64,000 nt of DNA from Lotus japonicus (GCF_012489685.1 NC_080043.1:85390292-85454291), one strand, 5' to 3'. Positions 45,001 through 58,044 are shown, counted from the stretch's first letter. Numbers and translations are program-made. The notes: generated by a model from the letters alone, not told the origin.

Positions 45001-48000
45001 CCAATACACCAGAAATACATATCCAAACCACCCTTTTCATGTGTGTTTTTGATTTCCCAGAACTTGATTCAATTGCTGCACTTGGTCCATGAGCCTGTTT
45101 AGCAGGTACACGCCCAGAAGATGGTGTCCCAAAAACCAAATTTCCGGATGGTGGTGCAGTCACTGGAGAACGAGGTGGATGAGCCGGAGCTATAGTTGCA
45201 TTGCCAATAAGATCGAATGGATTTCCATCTTTACTGCATATGATTACCACTGAGTTATTGAAGCAGAAAAACTTTATAGATATATATATCAATCAAATTT
45301 CTGAAATGACACAGATATCAAAAAAGGAACTGAAAATAGATAAAGGAATACACACATCACTTTTCTAATGTAGATACAAGAGAGCTATAACACTTTTGGT
45401 CCCAAACACCAATAGTCCAGTCACAATTTTTCTCTTTGAAGCTTACAGTTCACCATTATCCTTATTTTGTCTTTTACATCTATTTAAATTACAAAAGAAC
45501 AACATACAGGAAAACAAACACAAATTTCAAGCACCATTACTAAACACCATATTACAACCATACTTAAGTCCTTCATTGCAAGTTCAAAAAAAAGAAAATG
45601 TACACCTCACCAAATTAACTGACTATAAAACATCTGAAATTGCATGTCTAAACTTTTGACTCTGGAGACTTATTCTGTCATATGTATAGTTTCTATTGCC
45701 TGGCTGTATAAATGGAGGCAGCGTCGATTTGGTTGCTTTCTAGAACTGAAGTGCTATATAAATTTTGGAGAAAGAAAAGTCTCATACTGGAGTACTTGTG
45801 TATTCTTCTGTTATTAATTCCTGAATTTTTCTTGGCGGTATGGACATGTACAAAGAAGACCTTTGGAGGCACCGGTGAGAAAGGTTGATAACATAGTCTT
45901 TATTCATATGAAGAGGAGTAGAGAGAGGCCAAAAATAACATTGGAAGATATTGTTAAAAATGACCTCATTATCAATAATACCCCTCAAAATATAGTTTTT
46001 AAGCTCTATGGCATACTGTGAGTAGTGTGATCCTATAGCCGACCTCACTTAGTGGGATACAGCTTTTGCTAATGATGTTCTTATATCTTTGGAATTAACA
46101 GGATCACAGATACTTTCACGAAAAACACAGTCCAAAATACCAAGATCCATGCCCATCTTCATACTCAAGAAATCGCCGCATACAGAAGAAATTACGTCTT
46201 AAGGATCTTACCTGAACTTTGGGATGCTTAACAACTTTTGAGGTATTGATCCAGTAAATTGGTTGTTCTCGACATTCCTGCTCCAACAGGTAGAATAAGC
46301 ATGAATTTAAGAAAAGAAAAGAGTAATTGAAAAACTAAAAGATGACATCAAATCCTATATGCATTCCTTTTTCTTCCAAAAGCTCTATAATCCATGTAAA
46401 AAGCAATTCTCCACACTAATAGTAATAGGTTAAAGTAAATAATAAACCCCACAACTTCACCCAATTTAAATTTTGGGCCTCACAATTATATTTTTATGGA
46501 CATCGGTCTCTAGTTTTGTTCATTTGAATTTTGATCTCAGCCATAGTGCAATTAAAGCATTAGCCAAATATTTTCCACCCATTTAAATTTGAATGCTCTA
46601 ATTTTTACTCATTAAGGTATATGTGTCTATTTTTATGAATTTTTTTATCTTTACAGTTAAAGCCTTGAATCCTGAGAACCAGAATTCAAATAAGTAAAAA
46701 AAATTATAAGGACTTAAATCTAAAAATAACTTTAGGAACCAAAATAAAAAATGGTTGAAACTTGAAACTATAAGGTCTAATTGTTTATTTTTTTATCATA
46801 CTAATATCAGGCAAAACTTGTATGAAACATGGTTAAGAGGAGTACAATTCTTGCAGTGGAAGGTCTTGTAAAACGTCAAGGGTCCCAGACAGATTATTGT
46901 TCTGTAAATTTCTGTCAACAAGGAAAATGTTAGATTCAGTGACAGAGAAAAAAGAATTGAGTTCATAAAAGTCACTATATATATTGAGTCAAAATACTCA
47001 CAGGGTGGTCAGAGCTGACAAAGTCTCCAGAGATGGAGGCAACTCCCCACTCAAGTTATTATTATATAAATCTCTGCATAGAAGTTTGTGGCTCATCAAA
47101 TAAGTTTCATGTACAATGGAGCTAAAAGAATCTTCATTCAACTTCAAACACACACACACATAGCTAAAGATTGATTTGAAATAAGGCCCTACAGATTGGT
47201 CAATTTTGTAAGAGACTGAAAGGCATCTGGTATTTCTCCAGTTAAAAGATTGTCGTTAAGAGACCTGAAAGGAGAACATCAATTTCAGTTAGATAAACTT
47301 GCATAACAGTTGACATCAGCTATCAGTTAGATAAACTCACATGGCGATCAGTTCGGTCAATGTGGATAAAGAGGTTGGAATACTTCCAGTGAACTGGTTA
47401 CCTGAAAGAAAACTGCCAAAGTACAAACCATCATGTCAGTGCACAATTTGTTGCAAGAGAAAATATTAAATAGGTAGGTACCACCTACAAGTTTTGCAAG
47501 GTCACTGGCAAACCGGATGGAATACTTCCCCCGATGTGGTTGTTGCTTAGAGCTCTGCCCCCAAAACATGAAACAAACAGCAAAAGTGGTGCCAGATGAA
47601 AAAAATTAAGAAAGACGACCACTGAAATTCATGAACCTACAAAATGCAAGACACATGCTATACACACTAACACATGGACTTGCTCAGCCATGCATAAAGA
47701 TCCAGATAAGCAAGCCTGTGGAGAAGAGAGAGTTTGCTACTTACATCTCTTGGATAGAAACAAATGGCCCCAAGCTCTCACCGAGTTCTCCTCCCAAATT
47801 CGCACCATTCAGAACTCTGTCATACATTAAATGATAAGAGACAACAGTCATTTATTTTGCAAGATGTCAATCAAAATGAAGAAGCAAGAAAAAGTCTTAA
47901 CATACATTGCTTGTATGAGTGAACCATTACATTGAACGCCCTGCCATGCTTCTCCGCACGGATCTCCCGCACTAGAAACCCACCCAGGAAGAGCAGGGCT

Positions 48001-48490
48001 GCCCAATGCAGCATATAAGCGATTAATTGCCGCAACTGATACAATCATGAAAATTCAGAACTCTTATAAATAGACCACAAATAGATGAAAATAATAATCA
48101 AGAGTATGTTGAATTAAGTAACAGGGACACACAATTCAGTAGCCAGCACAAAATTGGTCTAGAAACTAAAGCCAGGATAATTAAGTAAGCTAAACTAGCC
48201 AACAGGTACAATTTTGAATTGAATTAGACATTATCTGAGCATATTACTTAACAAAAAGAAGCACAGGAGCACAAATTGAATTAGCAAGGGAGGTAGATAA
48301 AGATTATCAACCCAAATCATGAGTGTGGAGGGAAATTAGGGAAGGGGAAAATGGGGAGAAAATGATTACCATCAGTGGGATTAGTGTCTGCAAGTGAAAA
48401 TTGAACTATGCAGATCAACATAAACCCCAAAAGAACTTGTCCATGGATTTTCACTCTCTTGTACTGTGAAGCAGATCGTTCCACACCCAT
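42011..48490 (-). CDS. SRF: STRUBBELIG-receptor-family LRR kinase-like protein
   Basis: Sixteen coding exons: 48490-48370, 48035-47906, 47816-47745, 47554-47489, 47412-47341, 47264-47193, 47073-47002, 46911-46846, 46277-46212, 45233-44833, 44703-44321, 43947-43676, 43351-43213, 42568-42432, 42347-42191 and 42100-42011, all in phase, 771 residues. A signal peptide ([16 protein letters not shown]) is followed by the SRF N-terminal motif [13 protein letters not shown], leucine-rich repeats carried one per 66- or 72-bp exon, a Ser/Pro-rich linker, a membrane span ([23 protein letters not shown], about residue 315), a run of about a dozen prolines, and a kinase domain. The catalytic loop reads HRNFKSAN (Asp replaced by Asn) and the DFG position reads SDCG, so it is a predicted pseudokinase, as in other SRF proteins. 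SRFs signal at the plasma membrane in tissue patterning. The intron after 44833 appears to use a GC donor. Which SRF member it is remains uncertain. Confidence 0.93.
44540..44580 (-). repeat. Polyproline-coding GGT/GGC tract in SRF
   Basis: Reads as about a dozen consecutive prolines on the minus strand. It sits in the cytosolic juxtamembrane linker, where many SRF proteins have proline runs. Confidence 0.85.
45833..46067 (+). pseudogene. RTE/LINE reverse-transcriptase C-terminal fragment
   Basis: The plus strand reads [20 protein letters not shown], then [14 protein letters not shown], the conserved end of plant RTE-type non-LTR polyproteins, followed by stop codons and the degraded family terminus. 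It lies antisense within an SRF intron (between 45233 and 46212). No poly(A) tail or target duplication was found. Confidence 0.75.
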
Positions 48491-49235
48491 TGATCCCCAG
48501 CTCAACCTTAACCTTGAGCTCAGTCCTGTCCAATGAACCCAATCAGAAAGCTTTCCTCTAACCAATTTAGAAATCAACACCAAGGAACCTGAAAATTGAA
48601 TCCAAGAAAACCAAATTGCTGGAAGTTAAAGACAATTAAACTAAAAAGTAAATGAAAAAAACCCATTATTCCAAAAGCATAAAAAATGCACATTATACAT
48701 TTATACTCAAGTATTGTATGAAATCTGTGAATCTGAGAAACAGAGCGAACATACTTTAGATAGAAAGTGAGAATAAAGAGGTAATGCTGGAAATATCTTT
48801 AAGAAAACCAAGCTGGGAAAAGAGAAAAAAAAAAGAGAAAGGAAAGGGTTATTTTAAGTAAAACTTAATAGCTAAGAGTCAAAGTGGAATCTGAGTGAGT
48901 GGAGAGAGAGTTGAACATTGCAACATTGGTGGTCGGTCGACCTGACAAGAACCCTAACCTTGAGAAAAAGCTGAAAGCAAGGAGAAAAGGAAAAAGCTGC
49001 TACAGACTGAGTACTGTGAAGGAGGTTCTGTTTCTGTTCTGATCCAAAGCGAAGAAAGTGCGTGTAAACAAATGGCAAAATCATTCATTGTACATATCTA
49101 TCTATCTAAGTACGGTGAAATTTACCGTTGTCTGTTGTCACGCTCCTTCATCAACGCGCGTACGCTTTTTCTCTGACATGCCATGCTGTCCATTCATGTT
49201 TCATGTTTGTTTATACAAGTTTATATGTTCCTCTG
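48491..49235. other. SRF leader and promoter
   Basis: An acceptor-like TTTTCAG just upstream of the SRF start suggests a 5'-untranslated intron. The reading frame extends upstream of the ATG at 48490 only with a non-ATG start. The rest is regulatory sequence shared with the divergent lipoyl synthase gene. Confidence 0.45.
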
Positions 49236-50423
49236 CTTTGTCATGTCTCTTGCGTTACAACAACTAGTCAATTATTTCTCAAATTATTTTACAAACATTT
49301 AATGGTTAAAATATAGAAAAAACTTATTCAGTATGAACAAACTGCATATTGCACATTGAATTGCGATATTCATTTTGTAACAACTTTTCTCATATTGACT
49401 TGCAATGTGTGTATGCATTGACGTAGAGATTATATCAATAGATTTTTCCTAAAAAATTATGTGGGATGTGATTGATATTAATGGCGTTACACCTATGAAT
49501 TTCAACTAGATTAATAAAAAAAATTGTTAAAATATTGGGTGTCTGGGTATGATCATTTTTCTTAGTTCATTTATTCTCTTGCATAAAAAATCAAATATGG
49601 CTCCTACTTCTTGTTATTAAAATGGTGTATGGAGATTTTGGTTTCGGTTGCTGGTTGGCTGGCTTCTCTTATCATATGATTTCTCTCACTACAGAGTGTT
49701 CACCATTATTTATACAAGGTAAGGTATCATGTGCAATAGGAGGATTGGAGGGTTTTTTTCAATTTGTCATACAGTCATACACTATGACATCGATTGGCAT
49801 GTACTAAACAAAATCCTACAGCGGTCCCAAGATTGATAGGAGGATTGGAGGGTTTTTTTCCCCATAATTGGGTTAATGAAATTTCTCTATATAGGACTGA
49901 CATTTGGACCCTGCGTTACGAACATACATATATGTTTAGCGGCGGAAGAGTAAAAAAAAAGGAAAAAAGAGTTTAGTGGAATTTCAAACTCCCCGAAATA
50001 AATGTGCAATTTTGTAACGGTTTTGGTAGCGGTCCCAAGCCGATAAAATGTTGTCTTCCCGTTGTTTATAAAACTTGCATATGTGAATTGGCGGTCGACA
50101 TTGTGCTCAGTTTGAAAATAATTTTGGTTCATAATAAGGGTGTAAGTTAAGATAAGGTTGAAAATGGATATGTAATCATCTATCCACAATTAAATCAATC
50201 AAATTCATCCAATTACAAAGTTAAAACTAAAGGAGCATATTGCACATGCCCTCTAATGAGCTGGTTTATCATTGTGGCAATACGGATGACATGAGGGGGC
50301 ATTTCTTTCCTGGGACGGCAATATAAGACCGGAAAAGACCTCCACGCCCAAAATAAATAGGTACAAGGTTAGACGGTCATCCCCAAAAGACTTCCACCTC
50401 TGCTTTGTCTTGTCTGTTGCGTT

Positions 50424-50573
50424 TTTTTTTTTCGAAAGGGGAAATTGAATTGATAAAAAGACCTTGAGACCAACTCTCTCAAGTAGGTAGTATAATAGGG
50501 TCCAGGAAGGGAACCCAGCAAGGAAAAGAAAAGCAGAAAATTGCAACAACAGGGGCTTGGCTTAAAATTACAA
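50424..50573 (-). mobile_element. Truncated poly(A) retroposon at the duplication junction
   Basis: A 150-bp insertion starts with a T-run (the complement of poly(A)) and is flanked by CTGTTGCGTT on both sides (50414-50423 and 50574-50583). The other duplicate unit lacks it at the equivalent place, near 49250, which independently confirms the insertion. Probably a LINE 3' end. Confidence 0.8.
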
Positions 50574-51169
50574 CTGTTGCGTTACAACTAGTCAATTTCT
50601 CAAATTATTTTACTCACAAGCAAAACTCACTTTAATATTTAATGGTTAAAATATAGGAAAAATTAATTGGTGTCATCCCTGCCTATTCAGTATGAAAAAA
50701 CTGCATATTGCACATTTAATTGCGATGTTCATTTTGAAATTTTCTCATATTGACTTTTAATTAATGTGTGTATGCATTGACGTAGAGATAATATCAACTT
50801 GATTAGTAAAAAAATTGTTAAAATGAATGACTGGGTGTCATTTTCCTTAGTTCATTTAATTCCTTTGGATGGTTTCGGTTGCTGGTTGGCAGGCTTCTCT
50901 TATCATATGATTCCTCTCACCACAAAGTGTTCACCATTATTTATATAAGGTCATGTATCAGTATCATGGGCACTACATTGCCAATATGTCATACAGTCAT
51001 ACACACTACGGCATCGATTGGCATGTACTAAACAAAATTCTTCAGCTGTCAAGACCCAAGATTGATAGGAGGATGGGAGGGGGAAAATAGATTTTCAAAA
51101 TTGGGTTGAAGAGATTCCCACCACGGATCCGATATTTGGACCTGCGTTCCAAACATACATCTGCATAAT

Positions 51170-51650
51170 TGTGAAGTGTAAAAAAAAATTGGAAAATGAT
51201 ACCCGGGAATGTTATGATGAGAATGTTATTCCTAGACATCTTTAAAAAAATTATTTGGTTCACAAAATCAGTTTCTGGGAATCTTTTTTAATATTCCTGG
51301 GTATAATTATAATATATGTTTAGTTCAAAATGTATATTCCTGGGAATAGATAGTAAAATTCTTAAAATACCCTTCGCGGTAAAAGACATGGGTAGTGGGT
51401 AGTTGGTAGTGGGTAGTGGCAATTCAGATATTTCACACCAAAAATCTCATTCCCTTCTATTCAGGATTCAACTTACCCACCTCTGCATCATGGGAATGAG
51501 AAATGCTTGTGGATGGGCATATGACTTATCCAGGAATGAAAGATACCCGGGAATATTTTTTTTAAATCTGCTACCAAACACTAGAATGTAGATTCCGGCC
51601 CAAACATTCCCGGGAATCTTTTTCCAATCCGTGAAACAAACGCCCCCTTT
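51170..51650. mobile_element. MITE-like element in duplicate unit 2
   Basis: The left ATTGGAAAATGATACCCGGG pairs with the right end, which reads ATTGGAAAAAGATTCCCGGG when reverse-complemented, and CCCGGGAAT or related motifs recur inside. The right end continues to AAACAAACGCCCCCTTT, while the left outer end is eroded. Unit 1 lacks this stretch, confirming insertion after or differential loss since the duplication. Family not assigned. Confidence 0.65.
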
Positions 51651-52496
51651 GAAAATTAAAGTGTAACTTTATTGTTGTTTTTGTAGCGATTTGAAACCGC
51701 CATAAATTATTTTTGTTTTTTCCTATTTTTTGTATAATAGTTAGCACTTTGTTGGGTCCAAAAATAATTTTCATTCTCAATAAAGGTGTAAGTTAAGATA
51801 AGAGGGCAAGTGGAACCATGAACTCACCATCTATCCAATCAATCCACAATTAAATCCATGGAATTACAAAGTTAAAATTAAAGGGAAAATTGCACTTACC
51901 TCCCCTAAGATTTATCATTGTTGCACTAACCTCTCCTCTATCATCAACAAAGAAGAGGTGAGAGATCTAAGGCGCTTGTCTCGCAATGCGAATGTCATGA
52001 AGGGCATTTCTCTCATGTGCCTGTAATATAAGACCGGAAAAGACCTCCACACCCAAAATAAATAGGTACAATGATAGAAGGCCCCCCCACCCATAGCCTT
52101 CTAGAAGCTTGGGAAAATGGGAAAATCTCTTTAACCTCCCATTTAACAAAACAAAGAAACTAATTGTAGTCGTTCACCTCATGATCAAGTCAATCGTCTT
52201 CGCGAAAACTCCATGGAAGCTAGAATTGAATATTGAAATCCCTCATTCAACGCAAACAATGACTTCGCCATATCTAATTTCAGACTCACATAACACATTG
52301 CTTCCCCTTCTTCCACTTCACCTTTAGTTTCCGAATTATATAATTTTCACTATAGCCCCATAAAACGATTTTCGGAACTACAATGAAAATTCTTATTGTA
52401 TTATGAAAAATTTCTCATTCTTTCCTTTCACTTTTTTTCACACTCTGTTTCCTAACCTAATATAACATTAATTCGGGAACATAGAAGGGTGAGATT

Positions 52497-52617
52497 TATT
52501 TTTTGGTACATCAGAAAGATAAATTGTACCATCCAAGAATCGATCCCCGAATATCCCATATTCAACCTACATGTCTCATATCTCTTACAATTTAAGCTAT
52601 CTTTTAAGGACATATAA
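52497..52617 (-). mobile_element. SINE upstream of lipoyl synthase
   Basis: 121 bp between exact 12-bp duplications AAGGGTGAGATT (52485-52496 and 52618-52629). On the minus strand it begins near an A-box-like GATAGCTTAAATTGTAAGAG and ends GATGTACCAAAAAA, the same 3' end as the copy at 58137-58247. It lies about 200 bp before the LIP1 start codon. Confidence 0.82.
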
Positions 52618-52829
52618 AAGGGTGAGATTAAGCATTGAGGAGGATGCGAAAGGAACACTTCACTTCTTTTTATCAACAATAGTAAATGGGCCACGTGTAA
52701 TCCTAATCGATACCGGCCCAAATTGAGGCCCATATTGAGGGAGAGTGGAGTTGGCGGCACCTTGTATTTCCAGCGGTCTCTATCTATCTACGCACGCGAT
52801 CTGTGATTGTCCGAAGAGAGCGAGGGATC

Positions 52830-55800
52830 ATGTATTCGCGGGTTAGAACCGTCGCCGGAACCCTCAAATGGGCCACCAAACCCTTCTCTTCAACCTCAAT
52901 CACCACCACCACCACCAACACCGCCACGCCGTCGCAAACTCTCGCGGCGCTCCGGGCTCGCCTGGCGGAAGAATCGCCATCGCTCTCTGACTTCATTGCG
53001 CTGAAATCCGGTGACGGTTACTCGGTCGAGGTCGGCACCAAGAAGAAGCCGCTTCCGAAGCCCAAATGGATGAAGGAGTCCATCCCCGGCGGCGAGAAGT
53101 ACGTGCAGATCAAGAAGAAGCTCCGTGAATTGAAGCTTCACACCGTCTGCGAGGAGGCTAAGTGTCCTAATTTGGGTGAGTGCTGGTCCGGCGGCGAGAC
53201 CGGTACCGCCACGGCTACTATCATGATTCTTGGAGACACTTGCACTCGAGGTTGCAGGTTATATACCAATAATTTCTTTTTGTTTTTGGAATTTACATAG
53301 TTTTTTTTGCAATTGGTGCCTTCAGTTTAGGTTAATCATGAATTAGAGTAACCATTGGTACGTTAGCTTGATGGATAAATGGCATGGAGTGGTGGTATGG
53401 AGATGTAGGTTCTCATTGTGTGAGACCTGAGGAATGTGAAGTTGTTTTTAAGCAATGATGAGTTGTTTACTGGCATATTATGATGAAATGGATGATGCCC
53501 CTGTTCGAAAGTATGCAATGATGAGTTGAGTGGACTCAGTGTTGTCAAATAGCGGTTACAGCGGCGCTATAGCGTAGTGCTCTCAGAGCTTACCACTATT
53601 CCGCTGTTGTCCGCTATTTTCCACTATTTTCCGCGATCAGCAATTAACAGCACTGAGTGGACTGGCTCCTTTTGTCTAGTTGCTACCTCATAGTCGTGAT
53701 CAAATTCTTGTGTTAATTGAATTATAAGAATCGCTTCTGAAGTCTGAACCTGTACTGCCTTAGATGTTTTTTATAGGTCAATATAAAAGGTTTTGTAATT
53801 ATACAAATCTGAACCTGGCACTGTTCATGCTGGGGAAATTACACTTGCATACCTAAATTTATGTGCTCTTCTATTGCCCAATGCCCTTTATTTGGGAAAT
53901 TGTTTGTGCCTAACTAACCTACTATATCAGTTATTCGCAATTTTTGCACCATTTTCTTTTGTCTTGTAAATAACAAAAGGAAGTAATGTAATTTCCAAAG
54001 AGGGATTTTGGTTGTAATAAGCGCTACAGGGATGTCAATGTAATAATCCTAAGTCCTGAAATGCTAAAACCTATTGAAGTTGTACATGGATCAGTTTGTT
54101 TTTACTAGAACGCTTCCTTTTAGTAATGTTGTTATTTTTCAGATTTTGCAATGTAAAGACATCAAGGACTCCTCCTCCACCTGACCCTGATGAGCCCACT
54201 AATGTGGCGGAAGCAATTGTGGCATGGGGTTTGGATTATGTGGTCATAACAAGTGTTGACCGTGATGATTTACCTGATCAAGGGAGTGGTCATTTTACTG
54301 AAACAGTGCAGAAGATGAAGGCGTTGAAGCCTAGTATGCTGATAGAAGCCTTAGGTATGCATTTTGGATATTTGTAGTTTCTGAAAATATAGCAGTGTGG
54401 TGGTCATTTGTATGGCCGTATGGGCAATTGATCATTTAGTTCTATCCAATAGCAAACAACAATCAAACCTTTTATAGGTTGGTTGGCACCTAATTCTACT
54501 GAATTAGATGAGTGTCTATCTGGTTTGCAGTTAGAGCTAGTGAATGATATATATGAAATGAAGGGCTATCTTATGTGAGTTTGTGTTTCAACTTTCAACT
54601 ATAGGCTATTAGGTAGCTAGGTGAATTACAGGTGGTACGTAAGATGCAAATTCCTCATGCAGTTTCTGTTGATGAATTCCACATAGTTAACTGGTAATAT
54701 TTCAATAGTTGGCTTTTAATCAGAATAGTAAAAGAAATCTTGTTGATAGGGCATGAGGATTGGGGAATAAACTTGAAGGTTTGATTTGTATGTGCATAAT
54801 TTCATTATAGGGTTTCAGTTTTGGCATATTTGTTGAGATAGATCATTACCTTTTCAAATAAAATTCAAAATTTCTTCCTATTACAGTTATTGCTTTATTT
54901 TTGTTGCAACAGTTCCTGACTTCCGAGGAGATGCAAACTGTGTAGAGAAGGTTTCCAAATCAGGATTAGATGTCTTCGCGCATAATATTGAAACAGTTGA
55001 AGAGCTTCAAAGTGTTGTGCGGGATCATCGTGCCAATTTTAAACAGTCTTTGGATGTTCTAATGATGGCCAAGGATTATGCTCCTGCTGGAACCCTCACC
55101 AAGACTTCCATAATGTTAGGTTGTGGGGAAACGCCTGACCAGGTTTTGAAGACAATGGAGAAGGTGAGAGCAGCTGGAGTGGATGTGATGACATTTGGTC
55201 AGTATATGAGACCTTCAAAGCGCCATATGCCAGTATCAGAATATATTACACCTGAGGCTTTTGAGAAATATCAGACTCTTGGAATGGAAATGGTAAGTTC
55301 TTAGCATTTATTCTAGGGTTCTGATTAGTTGAATTTTACTTGTCTGTAAGTGAAAGGAATATACATTTATTGATTGGAAAGTAAAAAATTACTAAATTTT
55401 GGGGTGGGCATGGTCCAGTTTCTTTAAGAAAACCAAACTTAACTAAGTCAAACTTGTATTATGGTTCTTTTTTTTTCTTATTCAAATTGAACTGGTTTAC
55501 TTTTGGTCAAATCAATTTGATTTATAAGAACCGGTTAAGGACCCAGTTTTAGACTGGTTTAAGTACAGGATTGGATTTTTTCCTCTATTTGCCACTATCC
55601 ACTATAGAAAGGCAAGACACGATAAAAAACTGGTGGAGTGATATTGACAAGGGAGAAGAAAATTCCCTGAATAGAACCATGGAACGTTGTGGGGTGCCAT
55701 CTCTGGAGATTTGTGAACAGAGCTACTGAAGTCTGAAGGAGCATTACCTTAACTTTAGGGCTGGATCCTTTCACAGTTAACTACCCTAACCAAGGAAACT

Positions 55801-57039
55801 CAATGCTTCTGCCCCCACATCTGCACCACGGGATGACGATTGAGAGGATAACCGAGCTATTCTCTGATGTGGCTGTGTTAAGCCCCAAGTGTACCCGAAG
55901 AAGAACACAAAGAGGCTTTGAGAAGAAGGGGGGATTGTTCTGATGGAGAAAAATCAGAAAACCTGAAAACCAAAAATACGAAGACAGTTCAGAGGGGTTC
56001 GTGAAGATTTGGGGAAAATTGCAAACAGATAGGAAGAAGATTCAATCCTAACTAAGGATTGCATAACAAAAGGAATGTAGGTTTCATTGTTTCTAAATAA
56101 AGGGAACACAGATTTTGGATGAGGTTCTATTGCTAGTGGTAGTTGTAGATGATATAAGGTTTGGAAGGAGACACTGATTCTAAACATGAATGATAATTTG
56201 ATATGAGTTTTGGACATTTGGGGTTTAGTTAGAAGTTTGCTTACTTTGAATGATATCCGGTTTGGCAAAAGTGATTTTTTTTGAATAAAATGTTTGTGAA
56301 CCATTGTTCCGTTTTTTTTAAGCTTGGTGCAGTTTGGTTTGCCGTGCAGTTCTGTTCATTGCAATTGTTTGAACATGCCTATTACTAATTTACTATCAAT
56401 CAGTATTTATTGCTGTATTGTCGTGATTTTGCTGGTGCTCTCATAATCTCAATATCCATCAACATTTACTAAAATCTTCTGGCGGTTGTTACTATGTTTT
56501 CGTAGTCTAAGTAGATACTAGGGTCAACGTATCCAACTTAAAGCATTTGGGCTTCTTGCCGGTGTTTGTATATGTAACTCAAAATTTGTAACAGATAGGA
56601 TCATTTCCAGCATCATTCTTGCCTATTCAGTCTGTAACAATTCTACATCGTGCTAATCCATAATGAGTTCAGCAATTAGGATGACATCTTAGCGCCCCAT
56701 CTAGTAAAGATCTAATTCTAGCACTTCATCTGGCATTCTATACGTCACCATGCGAGTGTAATCATGGCAGCACTTTTCTTTCCTGTTGATTATTGCATCC
56801 AACTTCATGTTGATTTGTGGAAAAGCTCTAATATATTAAAAGTTTCTTATAGTATATTAATTATGACTTGATCATGTTGTATGAATGATGGCTTAATTCT
56901 ACTTTGCATGTGACAGGGATTTCGATATGTGGCATCTGGACCCATGGTAAGATCATCATACAAGGCAGGTGAGTTCTATATTAAATCCATGATTGATTCA
57001 GATCGGGCTGCATCGTCCTCAAAGCTGACTGCCTCTTGA
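52830..57039 (+). CDS. LIP1: Mitochondrial lipoyl synthase
   Basis: Four exons, 52830-53257, 54143-54354, 54913-55292 and 56917-57039, give 380 residues. The N-terminus is Ser/Thr/Arg-rich, a mitochondrial presequence. The auxiliary 4Fe-4S motif [12 protein letters not shown] and the radical-SAM motif CTRGCRFC are both present, the latter split by intron 1 between Arg and Phe. VPDFRGD, the NIETV loop and the C-terminal [10 protein letters not shown] motif are intact. The enzyme inserts two sulfurs into octanoyl groups on carrier proteins such as glycine-cleavage H protein and the E2 subunits of mitochondrial dehydrogenases, using S-adenosylmethionine and sacrificing its auxiliary cluster. I chose ATG 52830 (MYSRVRT); the frame continues upstream only to a GTG. 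The SRF gene is divergent on its left. Intron 3 (1.6 kb) may contain a transposon. Confidence 0.96.
53537..53655. mobile_element. hAT-type MITE in LIP1 intron 1
   Basis: 119 bp with ends CAGTGTTGTCAAAT and, reverse-complemented, CAGTGCTGTTAATT, flanked by the exact 8-bp duplication AGTGGACT (53529-53536 and 53656-53663). The interior repeats CCGCTATT-like motifs in both orientations. It is spliced out with the intron. Confidence 0.85.
55401..56382. mobile_element. Possible hAT-like element in LIP1 intron 3
   Basis: The left end GGGGTGGGCATGGTCCAG and the right end (reverse complement TAGGCATGTTCAAAC) have the style of hAT ends. Adjacent TTACTAAA and TTACTAAT could be an eroded 8-bp duplication. 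The inner flanks carry AACCGGTT- and CAGTTTGGTTT-type motifs. Boundaries are tentative and no transposase is seen. Confidence 0.35.
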
Positions 57040-58026
57040 TCAATTCTTTTTTTTTCTTTTGTTATTTACACATCATTTAATGTTCATTATATGTAAGAAG
57101 AAGCGCAGGCTTACTTCATCATGTTGATGCTCATTCCTCATGTAATATATCATTTAAATATTACAAACAGGCTTATGCTGTCTGCAATTTTTCTCTGCCC
57201 CCTCCCACACACAAGCATCATTGAGTGGTTTGCTTTTAATTTATTTAGAAAATGCATAGGTTTATAAGAGCCCATTTGTATTCCGTAAAAAACCTCGGTT
57301 TGATCATCCTGAGGCAATGAAAACCAAAGTTAAGAAAATCTGAGACAAGAGTTATGATAAACTTGACTCGGAATGATAAATTTGTTTTTGACAAACAGGC
57401 TCTAATGTTTTGTTCTACATGAACACTTTTTGCTCTCTGTAACCGGTGCAATTTGTACCAATTACTGTGTTTTTATAATTTAGTTCTTATTTGAGGATAC
57501 AGTTAAAGATGTTGATTTTAATATGGTTCATGTGTATATTTTTGTGAGTGCTACTCAATTTGGGTTTATTTGGTAACTGCATTCTAACTCATCTCACTGA
57601 CTTTGAAATTTAAAGAAAATTTTGGGACTACTTGATAGCAGTATACCAGCAATAAAATGTGTAATTCTGGTGCCAAGTTGTCCTGAAGCCATGTCTAGTG
57701 TAATAGTTACAATAGAGCTGTGAGGTATTCTTTTTTGTGCTGTGACTTATGACAGGCTGGTGAGTGTCTGTGTTTTGATATCCTGTGGGGACTGGTTCTA
57801 AAAACTAATGAAAGCTGGAATGGTTGAGTAATTCTTTTTTAGGCTAAAGTACACTCCTCAAGCATATAATATTGTGGAAACTGGAAAGTTTGGTAGTCCC
57901 TTTGTACTGGGGGGTCGGCGTTGCTAATTAGGCCATTATATGTCATGTTGGCAAATCTTAGTGCCGTTAGTGGGGCTCTGGTCTTGACTATCTTGGTGAT
58001 ACAGTTAATAAATAGAACTGCTTTTT
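57040..58026. other. LIP1 3' flank
   Basis: The 3' untranslated region is expected in the first few hundred bases. No other gene is supported. Confidence 0.5.
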
Positions 58027-58044
58027 AGAAGAATGGAAATTTAA

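Larger units (their letters stand above)
49236..52085. repeat. Tandem duplication of a ~1.17-kb segment
   Basis: Unit 1 (about 49236-50410) and unit 2 (about 50395-52085) follow the same order of landmarks: TTGCGTTACAAC, TGCATATTGCACATT, GTATGCATTGACGTAGAGAT, GGTTTCGGTTGCTGGTTGGC, CATCGATTGGCATGTACTAA, GGGTGTAAGTTAAGATAAG-like sequence, and ATAAGACCGGAAAAGACCTC. Unit 2 is longer because of nested insertions at 50424-50573 and about 51170-51650. No unit encodes a recognisable protein. The units lie between two divergent promoters. Confidence 0.85.
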
